A DNA stretch of 64,000 nucleotides from Cryptomeria japonica (taxonomy: Eukaryota; Streptophyta; Pinopsida; Cupressales; Cupressaceae), in NCBI RefSeq assembly GCF_030272615.1, contig NC_081406.1, positions 477,244,900 through 477,308,899 of the forward strand. The letters are read 5' to 3'. Below, piece after piece: positions 47,714 to 56,814 of the stretch. Made by a program: the position numbers and the translations under genes. The notes beneath the pieces were generated by a model. That model was not told the origin of the DNA. It saw only the letters and a list, made by a program, of their open reading frames with translations, and did not search any database. How positions within the stretch are numbered: position 1 is the stretch's first letter; each line of letters opens with the position of its first letter.

Positions 47714-47865
47714 AAAAGTTCATAAACAAACAAATAACCATAAATATGCATTTTATCATTATTTTTTTGAATCAAAACTATTAAACAATCACAATAATAT
47801 TGACAAAACTAATAAGAGCAATAATTCAATCATTTGAAATCATGCAAAAACAAAAAAATCACTTA

Positions 47866-47915
47866 CTTCTATGTATAAAACAGTGATAGAAGTGTAGACA
47901 TAGTTGCAGTGGGGC
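47866..47915 (+). repeat. Direct repeat partner (2.3 kb apart), left
   Basis: CACTTACTTCTATG ... GATAGAAGTGTAGACATAGT and TGCAGTGGGG recur at 50200-50240 as CACTTACTTCTATAGAAGTG then CAGACACAGTTGCAGTGGGG. Each copy is followed, directly or after the GCGTACGC array, by a GA microsatellite, so the interval was probably created by duplication. Confidence 0.65.
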
Positions 47916-47984
47916 CTTCAACGACCTCAAAAACTTCTTTTGAGGCCGTTGAGACTCTTGGGAAAATAAAACTATGTCTTAGTA

Positions 47985-48245
47985 TCGCGTACGCGCTATA
48001 TTAATAGCCATGTGCACGTTGTTAGTCCCTAAAATGATGGCAAGCTCAACGGTATTTTTTTTCCACCATGTACTAATAAGTAGTGCGTATGCATTCCTAT
48101 GCTTTAAAAATGTTAAGGCAGGGCAAAACTAATAGGCTCAGTACCTTGTATGCACTTACAAGTAATAAGTAGCGTGTACGTGTTCGTACGCCTTACAAAT
48201 GTTATGGCAAGGCAGCAAACTAATAGGCTCAGTACCTCATATGTG
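47985..48245 (+). repeat. Right subterminal array, proximal part
   Basis: GCGTACGC-type motifs (CGCGTACGCGCTA, AGTGCGTATGCATT, AGCGTGTACGTGTTCGTACG) within repeated noncoding segments: AACTAATAGGCTCAGTACCT occurs twice, near 48127 and 48219. It is related to the left subterminal array and to 51690-51800. Confidence 0.65.
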
Positions 48246-48270
48246 CTATTTATATTAAATAAAATGTGAA

Positions 48271-48271
<1 letters not shown>

Positions 48272-48340
<69 letters not shown>
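48272..48340. repeat. (GA)n microsatellite 1
   Basis: About 33 uninterrupted GA units, followed by G-rich GGGAGGGAGGG runs to about 48430. Long open frames across it are low-complexity artefacts. Confidence 0.97.
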
Positions 48341-48341
<1 letters not shown>

Positions 48342-48464
48342 GGGGGAGGGAAGGGGGAGGGAGAGATAAGGAGGGGGGAGGGAGGGAGGGAGGGAGGGAG
48401 AGAAGAAGGGGTATGGAGGAAGAGAGAAGGGGAGAGAATCAAGTCTCTATTTTTCACTTAAGTC

Positions 48465-48605
48465 TCTCTCTCTCTCCCCCATTCTTCATCTCTGAAGTCT
48501 CTCCCTCTCATCCTCTATCTCTCTATCTCACTCTCCCCTTCTCTCAGGTGTATCTCTCTCTCATTCTCTCCCTCTCTCCTCCCTCTCCCTCTCTCCCTTT
48601 CTCAT
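48465..48605. repeat. CT-rich low-complexity tract
   Basis: CTCTCTCTCCC-type sequence between the GA run and the palindromic array. No gene. Confidence 0.9.
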
Positions 48606-48607
48606 TA

Positions 48608-48905
48608 CCATATGACCCCTTAGCACACCATACGACCCATAATGACACCAAATGGTGTCCTAATGGGTCATAGAACACTATATGACCTCTTAGGACACCA
48701 TACGACCCATAATAATATCATATGGAGTCCTAAGGGGTCAAATGGTGTCCTAAGGGGTCGTAGGAGACCATATGACCCTTTAGGACACCATATGACCCAT
48801 AAAGACACCATATGGTATCCTAAAGGGTCATATGGTCTCCTACGACCCCTTAGGACACCATTTGACCCCTTAGGACTACATATGGTGTTGTTATGGGTTG
48901 TATGG
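48608..48905. repeat. Palindromic satellite array, part 1
   Basis: Units of about 20-24 bp such as TATGACCCCTTAGGACACCA and its reverse complement TGGTGTCCTAAGGGGTCATA, in mixed orientation. Many junctions make longer palindromes. No open frame here looks genuine. Confidence 0.93.
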
Positions 48906-49190
48906 TGTCATATTTCCTTCTCTCTCTCTCTCTCTCTTTGAGTCCCCTTCTCTATGTCTCTCTCTATCTATCTCTCTCTCTCTCTCTCTCCATCTCTCTC
49001 CATCTCTCTCTCCCCCTCCCTTTCCCCTTCTCTATCTCTGTCTCCCTCCCCCTCTCTCTCCATCTCTCTTTCTCTCATTTATCTCTTGTCTCTCCCTCTC
49101 CATCTCTATCCATCTATCTCACTCTCCTCCTCTCTTAGGTGTATCTCTCTCCCATTCCATCCCTCTCCTCCCCCTCTCTCCCTCTCTAGG
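48906..49190. repeat. CT-rich low-complexity tract
   Basis: CTCTCTCTCC/ATCTCTCT sequence splitting the palindromic array. The long frames over it encode only Ser/Leu/Pro repeats. Confidence 0.93.
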
Positions 49191-49975
49191 GTCATATGGT
49201 ATTCTTAGGGGTCATATGGTATCCTAGGGATCCATGCATGTGTCTTAAGGGGTCATAGGACACCATATGACTCCTTAGGACACCATATGACCCATAATGA
49301 CACATAAGAGGTCATATAGAGTCCTAAGGGGTCATAGGACATCATATGACCCATAATGACACATAAGAGGCCATATGGAGTCCTAAGGGGTCATAGGACA
49401 CTAGATGACCTCTTAGGACACCATACGACCCATAAGGACACCATATGGAGTCTCAAGGGGTCAAATGGTGTCCTAAGGGGTCGTAGGAGACCGTATGACC
49501 CCTTACGACACCATATGACCCCTAACGACACCATATGGTGTCCTAAGAGGTCATAAGGTGTCCTACGAGTCATAGGACACCATAAGACACATAACGACAC
49601 CATATGGTGTCCTAAGGGGTCATAGGACACCATATGACCCTTAGAACACAATATGACCCCTAACAACATCTAAGGGGTCATAGGACACTATATGATCCAT
49701 TGGCACACCATAGGACCTATAATGACACCAAATAGTGTCCTAAGGGGTCATATAACACCATATGACCCTTTAGAACACCATATGGTGTTGTTATGGGTCA
49801 TATGGTGTCCTGAGTGGTCATATGGCATACTATGACCCCTTAGGACACCATATGGTGTCATTATGGGTTGTATAGTGTCTTAAGGGGTCATATGGTGTCC
49901 TAAGGGGTCATAGGACACCATATGACCTCTTAGGAAACAATATGACCTCTAATGACACCTAAGGGGTCATATGGC
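49187..49975. repeat. Palindromic satellite array, part 2
   Basis: About 790 bp of GGGGTCATATGGTGTCCTAA and reverse-complement units, including the perfect 16-bp palindrome GACACCATATGGTGTC several times. Variation (ACACATAAGAGG, CATAACGACACC) shows an old, locally shuffled array. Confidence 0.95.
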
Positions 49976-50254
49976 GGGCTAATAAAATGATATATTATTT
50001 AAAGTTATGAATAGAACATCATACAATAGAAAATTGGTAGTCTAGTTTTGATATAGCTAAGTTAGACCATTGTCAGCATAAGAGAGACTCTAGGCGAACA
50101 AACAATGAGGCTTCACTAAAAAGCAAGTGTAAGAGCTTGACCTAACCCTAAGAGTACATGATAAAAATCAAAGAGGAAAATGTAGACAAAAAATAAATCC
50201 ACTTACTTCTATAGAAGTGCAGACACAGTTGCAGTGGGGTATGGAGGGAGGGAG

Positions 50255-50336
50255 GGAGAGAAGAAGAGAGAGAGGGATGGGGTATGGAGGAAGGGAGAAG
50301 GGGAGAGAGGGAGAGGGAGGGAGAGAGAGAGAGAGG

Positions 50337-50432
<96 letters not shown>
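50255..50432. repeat. (GA)n microsatellite 2
   Basis: GGGAGAGAGG-rich lead-in, then about 45 GA units (about 50335-50431). Same flanking type as 48272-48430 (GGGGTATGGAGGAAGGGAGA), so the two are related by duplication. Confidence 0.97.
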
Positions 50433-50459
50433 CACCTTATACGCATTTGAGAGGGGGAG

Positions 50460-50580
50460 ACAATACACTTATATGTGTGTATATATATGCTTAATATATT
50501 ATATATTATCATATACATATATATATATATTATATATTATATATAAAAATTATATATTATATGTATATACACATTATATA
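50460..50580. repeat. TA-rich tract
   Basis: Irregular TATATAT/TATTATATA sequence in which the solo copia LTR inserted (target ATATA). Confidence 0.9.
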
Positions 50581-51622
50581 TGTTGGTATTTTGGTGTGGT
50601 TTTGTCATTGATGTCAACACCTATTAAATACACCTACTTTGAAGATCCAGCAACATTCACCGGCAAACAGTTACCGGTATATGGTTAACCGGTAGGATAT
50701 AATGTTCACCGGTACCTGCATTGACATGGAAGACACTTGGTAATGTCAAAGACATCATGTGGACACTTTACTTTGAAGTAATAATCATTGGTATACTCTC
50801 ATTTGCATATTTGCTTTTACCGACAAATAGGTCCAGGTTATCTAGGGTTACACCGGCAGGTTTATCTTTTTCAGATCAGCATGGCACGCTATGGAGATGA
50901 TTTATTATTGATTGTAAATGCATTAAGCTGACATGTTCAATCGATTATTGCATCAGATATTGTATTGTTTGTAAAATGTTTTTATTGTAATATCTTGTAG
51001 AGCCGACCTACTAAAATTGGTCTTAGGGTATGGTATAAATGTAAGATCTTATTTATAAGATCAAGTGTGGAATGCAAAAAATATCTAAGGAAGGGTATAT
51101 GCGAGATCAAGCAGGGATATACATGAAGACATCATTTGAAGGTGAAGTTAGGTTTTTGTAGAAGCATATCAGCATTACACCGGTACTGAATCCAGCATAT
51201 GAAGATGCTATTTTATGCAGTACATTCTCATTGGATTTAACCATCCAACTGTAGTCAGTGTGACTCCCATTTGTGATTGAGCAGTGAGCTCTAGGATATT
51301 GGCCTTTCTGCATGTGTAGACCCCTCTTTGTACACTTACTATCTGTAGTAGTATCATCTAATTGTGGGTAAGGTTTCCCACCGTGGTTTTTCCCCTTACA
51401 GGGTTTCCATGTACAAATATTGGTGTCATGTGTTGTGGATGACTTTGTGCTTATGTTTCATGCATTAATTCTTACCGGTACAGGAATTTTCTGTTAACAT
51501 TGTCTACCAACATAGTTAATTAATTTATCGGTATCAAGCATTAAGCTGGTTAATAAGTTTTTGGTTTGAATTTATTAGACAACTGATTCACCCCCCCCTC
51601 TCAGTTGTCTCCAGGACCTACA
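50581..51622 (+). mobile_element. Solo copia LTR nested in TIR element
   Basis: A 1,042-bp LTR from TGTTGGTATTTTGG to CAGGACCTACA, flanked by ATATA on both sides (50576-50580 and 51623-51627). It shares end motifs with the 3686 copia LTR: a TGTTGG start, GGTTTTTCCCCTTACAGGGT then TTCCATGTA, and ACTGATTCACCCCCCCCTCT near the 3' end. CCGGTA recurs in it more than six times. No internal region is present. Confidence 0.88.
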
Positions 51623-51689
51623 ATATATACAATATCATATTATACATAATCCCAAAATTTAAACAAACGTCGCCTGTACATGCTTTTTA

Positions 51690-51800
51690 CAGTACAAATA
51701 GCGCGTACGCACTATTTTTAGTTAAGATAGAGCGTACACGCTTTTTACACCATAATTGCCCCGTACGCGCTTTTTATACCATAGGTACCCCGTATGCACA
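51690..51800 (+). repeat. Right subterminal array, distal part
   Basis: Motifs AGCGCGTACGCACT, AGCGTACACGCT, CCGTACGCGCT and CCGTATGCACA about 30-35 bp apart, the same family as 43385-43570. It lies about 900 bp inside the right terminal repeat. Confidence 0.75.
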
Positions 51801-52629
51801 TTTGACTGTTTAGGCTTGGAAATAGGCCTGGATGACAAAGCTACGGTTTGGAAGTTTGATTTCTCTCCATTTCCCTCCTTTTTGATGTGTTTTATTTTAT
51901 CAACTTGGTTTCTCGACTTTGTCATCATCAGGTTTACACTTAATCAAGTGGGTATTTCTAAAATTGCCACCATATTTTCACCAATCTCCTGAGCTTTCTA
52001 ACCATATAATTTTTTTTTAAATTTGAGCAACAATAACATATTATTATTGAATTTCTTTTACCAGTGTCTCCATAGTTCTCACAGACATAGGTGCACCATT
52101 TTTTTAATAACTTTTGATATACATCCAAATTTAGAAAACTTTAGATATTATTGTAGTGCACTTTATTCTTTACAATTTAAAAAAAGAAAAAATGTATTTT
52201 CGATTTGTTTAGTGCAACTTATGCTTCATGCACGAACATGTACCTAATTTTCAGGGTGTGCTCGGTTGGAAAAATCATAAAAAAAAAATATTCAACAAAA
52301 AATTATAAAAAAATACACATCTTTTAGTGTTCCCTCTTAACTATCTTTCTGCCAAAGGATTTGTCAAAATACTAAATCTAACTATGACTTTTTTGATGCA
52401 CATTTTAGACACTATGTTATGTTTTTCAGAAAAAATCAGGGTTTGTTTTTCATGCACGAAGGATTTTACCCCCTTAATCTTATTCAATTTTGAAAAAGTT
52501 TAGTATTTTGGAAACTAGATTCAGAATACTACAATATTTGTTATTTTATTATCTTCATATCTTGAGTGGATGACTTTCAAATTTTGCCTCCAAGTTCAAG
52601 TTCACCTGATTTCAGAAAAGAAAAAAAAA
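51801..52629. other. Right-end noncoding part of the TIR element
   Basis: No gene is seen. It contains T/A-rich runs and two CATGCACGAA segments (about 52227 and 52450). Confidence 0.4.
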
Positions 52630-52679
52630 GTGTCCACTTATACCCCCCTTTTTGACCACCATATTTGTGCACTTACCCA
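52630..52679 (-). repeat. Right terminal inverted repeat
   Basis: Reverse complement reads TGGGTAAGTGCACAAATATG, then GTGGTCAAAAAGGGGGGTAT and AAGTGGACAC, pairing with 43322-43362. Confidence 0.8.
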
Positions 52680-53515
52680 AGCACAAGATGATTAAAAGGT
52701 GAAGATTCATTTTAAAAATTGAGAAAGGATCTTAGATTAGGAGGCATAGTCTAGAGAATTTCCAAATTATTAAAAAAAAATTCCCAAATGTCCCTAGCAA
52801 AAGTGCAATGTAAATATATATGATCAATGCTTTCCTCTCGAGGAATCCCAAAGGACACATTTTAAGAAGAATGAAAACACACTTGATTAGGTTATCTTGG
52901 GTAGGATTCTATTGTGATTGGCATCCCACCAAAATAAATTGATTGTTGGGATTATTATATGATTCTAGATAGTTCTTCATTTAAAATTGAGAATCATTAA
53001 GACTGGTAATAAGAGAATAACTTGAGGCCATTGTATAATTTCCAAAAGAGTGATTAGTTTAGATGAATTCATCATAAATAAATGGATGGAGGAAATTAGA
53101 ATAATTCACATGATTTTGAAAAAAATCAATTATAATAAAAAGTTCACTCCTTTGATCAAAGTAGTCCTTAAAATTTTTCCATTGGACAATGGATCCTTGA
53201 TTCTCAATATACTTTAATACCTATCCCAAAATTGTTTAATTAAATTTTCACCAGTCTATAAAATTGGTAATTCTATGAAAGAGGAAAGTTATCAAGCCAA
53301 ATGACATTCTAAATATTAGTTTTCTTTCCATTCCCAATTCTCCATTTCAAACCTTTATTGAGAGTCCTCTAATTTTAGTAGACTATTCCAAATAATGGAT
53401 CTGGATCTATGAGGGAGATTGGGATCACTTACAAATTATTTTAGGTCTTTATTATGGAGGTATTTATATTTGATTGCTATTATTTTTATTTGGAAAATTG
53501 TTACCTAAGAGGGAA
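52680..53515 (-). mobile_element. LINE A, 5' part: RT C-terminal region and zf-RVT
   Basis: Minus-strand non-LTR retrotransposon remnant. About 53480-53230 gives IIWNSLLKLEDSQ then RIGNGKKTN and WLDNFPLS, typical of the region after the LINE RT. About 52860-52700 gives ESIDHIYLHCTFARDIWEFF, the zinc-binding reverse transcriptase (zf-RVT) motif with its LHC core. Several frames and stops. It continues at 43321 on the other side of the TIR element. Confidence 0.82.
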
Positions 53516-53553
53516 GCTCCCATTTTATCAATGACCTCTATAGCATGCTCAAT

Positions 53554-53812
53554 CTACTCTTGGGAAAACAAATTCTCATTTACACTCAACATATACTCAT
53601 AAGTTTCCATGTTATTTCTACCCAAACAACCCCTCAGAGCCAATATAGTATCTTCCATATTCCCATCCTTGATGACCTCTTCAATGATAAAAGCATCTAC
53701 CACCTTATCTTGAAAAAAATTTCTTCTTAAATCTCCTCAAGGCTTCTAATGAAAGCTCACCCAGGGTGGAAGCGACCAGTTGTTTGACGACTTTCTCTAT
53801 CATTTCATAGTC
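53554..53812 (-). other. Open coding-like stretch downstream of LINE B (unknown)
   Basis: About 85 codons open to TAG 53556-53554, without its own ATG. Helical and charged: MIEKVVKQLVASTLGELSLE and LRRFKKKFFQDKVVDAFIIE. An adjacent open segment at 53886-54071 is in another frame. It could be the 3' part of the LINE unit or an unrelated gene fragment. Not recognised. Confidence 0.35.
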
Positions 53813-54099
53813 ACCAAATGTGCGCGCTATGTTTTATGTGAACCACTCCAAAAGCTCAACATTGTGGATTGCAGTTGCTCTGTTATTGATTGTTAGCAGT
53901 AACACTTGCATTCCACCTCCCCATTGCTTGATGTTGAAAAACCCACCATCGCTCACTCGCCTTTGTCCTCCTCTTTTGTGCTTTGTACTTTTTATAACAA
54001 AAACAAATTAGATTAGACCAACTCTCGAAAGAATAGATGCAAATCTCCTTGTATACTAACTCCCAAGTCATTGTTCCTCCCTACAAATTATGCACTTCA

Positions 54100-55080
54100 T
54101 TCAGATGAGGATGACACCTCATCTGAATGAATGAACCCATTCTAGGTGGATGTGACATCTGAAATGATGGAGTCACAATGTTGATCTATGGCATAGTTAG
54201 ATAAAAAAATTGAATTTTGTATTCCCTTCATGGAAGATATGTTTAATTGATTATTCCATATCTTCCAAAATATCTCAGATTGCATTAAGCCACATTGTTG
54301 ATTTCCAACTCAGGGCGTTTCCAATGATGACTGCTTGAATCACATTTAGGGAGTCACCTTCAATGTTGATCTATCGAAGATTTTTCTCCCTGCATAGCTT
54401 AAGGCCAATAAGAAGAGCAACATACTCTACATCATTGTTAGTGTCATCTAAGAGTTTAACCAAACCTCAGGTCAAATTAAATTTCCTATATCATCTCTAA
54501 CTATGAAACTAGCACTGGACGGTCTAGGATTACCCCAGGATGTCACGTCGAAATTTTATTTCAAGCGACATATTTATATTTTATTATTATAGCTCAATTC
54601 TTATAAATATTCAATAGGTTCTAACCAACCTTTATAAGAAAAACTTAATTGAAGTTTTGAATACTTCTTAGTCCTAGATTACCACGTCTTTTGTCTTTAC
54701 GTACATTTCCCCAACTAACCAATGCCAACCTCTTTTTTTCATCCATAACATTCAAATTAAACTTTTCTTTTGAATTTGTTCTATGTGATCAACCATATTA
54801 TGAGGGATCGAAAACATGGACAAATAGTAAACAAGGATATTTTGTAGTGAGGCCTTTAGGAGTTTGAATTTTCCTACTTGACTAAGGAGTTTACTTTCCA
54901 TAAGGTCTCCTAATTATTACAAATGCAACTATAAATCTCAAATCCTTGAAAGATATTATTTTCTCAAACAATCTTTTCTTACATGCAAAATCACTTATAT
55001 ATAAACGATTGACAGTTCTATTGGGTACCCATACATCACTAGCTAACTTCCTTACATTTCACATAGGAGATTAAAATAAG
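54100..55080 (-). mobile_element. LINE B remnant: RT C-terminus and RNase H
   Basis: Minus-strand. About 54900-54640: LLSQVGKFKLLKASLQNILV, then SIPHNMVDHIEQIQKK and RGWHWL, the C-terminal part of plant LINE RT. About 54560-54170: NFDVTSWGNPRPSSASFIVR, NNDVEYVALLIGLKLCREKN, INIEGDSLNVIQAV, then SIKHIFHEGN, the RNase H domain. The zf-RVT segment expected between them is missing. Several stops and frameshifts. It lies next to LINE A in the same orientation but is a separate, different family member. Confidence 0.8.
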
Positions 55081-55549
55081 AGAAAGGCATTATTAAGCTG
55101 CTATTTTATATATACAAATGCATCACATACAAGTTCTTCAATTTCACATCATGATCTATACTAAATTATTCCTAAATGCGCAGAACAATCATTTCATTTT
55201 GCTATTCGTAGGAAGATCAACATAGCAGGCTAATTTTATGAACATAGCATTAGTTAAGAGGATACACACTGTAGACACCTAAAAATGGTCAACGCTTGCG
55301 AAGTCATACTTTAACATTTGTGCATTGCCTCATTTTAGGTTGTGCGTTGCATTAACATTTCTCCTATGATTCGTACTTGGTTTTTATCATTTGCGAACAT
55401 CGAGTCATTCTTCTACATTCTTCAATCATCTCGCTCTCGAATTTGGTCTTGTCGACAACACTATCCAGTCATGATTTTAATCGATCTTATCCTATTGCAT
55501 CAATGTGCGTGCTTATTTGTCATCATTTTGGACATCGTCAATCCTAATT

Positions 55550-55880
55550 AGGGTTTTGTCCTCCTGTCAATCTTGCGATCAATTTGTCATCGATCGTTGT
55601 CCTCTTATCAATCTTGTCATCTGGCGATCAATTTATCATCAATCCTTATCATTTTCAATCTTGTCGTTTAACGATCGATTTGTCATCAGTCGTTGTCATG
55701 TTCGATCTTGTCATTTTGCGATCAATTCATCTTTGATTGTGGTCATTTTCAATCCTGTCATTTTGCAATCTATTTATCATCATCTCTTGTCATCTTGTTC
55801 GATCTTGTCATTTTGCGATCAATTTGTCATCGATCGTTGTCTGTCTCAAATATGTCAATTTGGATCAATTTGTCATTGTT
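55550..55880 (+). repeat. Tandem array in LTR, about 50-60-bp unit
   Basis: About six degenerate units of CAATCTTGTCATTTTGCGAT followed by CAATTTGTCATCGATCGTTG. The overlapping open frames across it arise from the repeat, not from a protein family. Confidence 0.85.
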
Positions 55881-56447
55881 CCTTGTCAATTGGCGCATTT
55901 TCTCAATCAAATCATTTATCACATTGGTCATTTATCAATCCAAAATCAAATCGAATCGAGTCAATTATCTTTCAAGACCTAATTCATCTTCTAGGGTTTT
56001 ATGATTTAATCATTTAACCTTGTGTGTCATTTTCTTCCTTTAGGATTAATAAATTATTTATTTATCGTAAGTCTTCTCATTACAATTAAATGTTCATTTA
56101 ATTGGCTAATTATTCCTCTTTGTGAATTAATTAATAAATGACAAATTATTAATTAATTTACCTAATTTCTAATTTCCATCAATTTCCTAATTTCTTAATT
56201 TTCTAATTCCTAATTTCAATTTCCTCCTATTTCTCTCCCAAATTCATGGAAATGACATGTCAATTTGTCATAATTGACAATCAATCAATTTTGACATAGA
56301 AGTTGTCATAATTTGTCATAAATTATCAATCAACAAATTTTGCATGGAAAGTGCATAATTTGTCATAATTTGTCATAATTGACATAATTGATTTGCCATT
56401 TCCATTTGAATTGAATCATGCTAATCTTGTCATCTCTCCAATTCTTC

Positions 56448-56454
56448 TATAAAT
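56448..56454 (+). promoter_or_regulatory. TATA box of right-edge LTR
   Basis: TATAAAT in CTTCTATAAATTGGATG, about 340 bp before the LTR 3' end. Confidence 0.55.
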
Positions 56455-56796
56455 TGGATGATCTTCATCAATCAAGGCTAATAATTGGTAATCAGACTAT
56501 CGAATTTACGCTTCTAGTACTCTTGATCAAAAATCCCGTCTACTTGCTTTCAATTGTGTGTGCACTTGTAGGTGAGATCCACAACTATTTGGAGAGGAAA
56601 GAAGAACAATGGAGCCGCATGAAGGAGCATTCAAATCTTGCCTATGGTTTGCATAATCTTTGCTTTTGAATGCTTTTGTTTCATGTCTCTATTGAGTGTG
56701 TCTTAGGATAGATTCATGGCAATGGATGCATTTGTGATTGAGCTATTACATTTATATGTTTTTGTGATGATTTCCTATTTCCTAACCTACATTAAT

Positions 56797-56814
56797 TGGT
56801 GAACCCGACGTGAA
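56797..56814 (+). other. Primer-binding site of right-edge element
   Basis: TGGTGAACCCGACGTGAA, identical to 104-87 on the minus strand. The primer tRNA was not identified. Confidence 0.8.

Larger units (their letters stand above)
43322..52679 (+). mobile_element. Unclassified TIR DNA transposon-like element
   Basis: Terminal inverted repeats TGGGTATGTGCACAAAGATG (43322) and, on the other strand, TGGGTAAGTGCACAAATATG (from 52679), continuing with GGTGGTCA and AAGTGGACAC. The element splits LINE A precisely: LINE coding resumes on both sides. Flanks allow a 2-bp duplication (AG) or, with one asymmetric base, 3 bp (AAG). Inside are GCGTACGC-type subterminal arrays, a ten-exon gene-like unit, an oppositely oriented first exon, satellites and a nested solo copia LTR. 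The termini do not match the CACTA, hAT, Mutator or Harbinger consensus I know. The subterminal arrays recall En/Spm organisation. Confidence 0.75.
55270..56791 (+). mobile_element. 5' LTR of right-edge Gypsy element
   Basis: TGTAGACACCTAAAAATGGT at 55270 to CTAACCTACA at 56791, followed after five bases by a PBS identical to that of the left-edge element. It carries a tandem array (55550-55880), AATTTGTCATAATTGACA repeats (about 56250-56400) and a TATA box (56448-56454). The second LTR is outside the window. Confidence 0.85.

Noticed and set aside
48266-49227. Long overlapping open frames on both strands
   Set aside because: They run through GA/CT microsatellites and the palindromic array and encode only Glu-Arg, Ser-Leu or satellite-derived repeats.
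48608-49975. CRISPR-like look of short repeats with short spacers
   Set aside because: Units are imperfect, in both orientations and without unique spacers, in a plant nuclear context with no cas genes.
50148-50688. Frames of 77-134 codons across the second GA microsatellite
   Set aside because: Low-complexity dinucleotide translation, open in several frames on both strands.
43322-52679. Assignment of the TIR element to PIF/Harbinger or Mutator
   Set aside because: The flanks do not show a TTA/TAA duplication or a convincing 8-11-bp duplication, and no transposase domain is visible.
55505-56017. 170-codon frame in the right-edge LTR
   Set aside because: Repeat-derived (FVIDRCxxx units), open in overlapping frames. 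Lies upstream of the TATA box.
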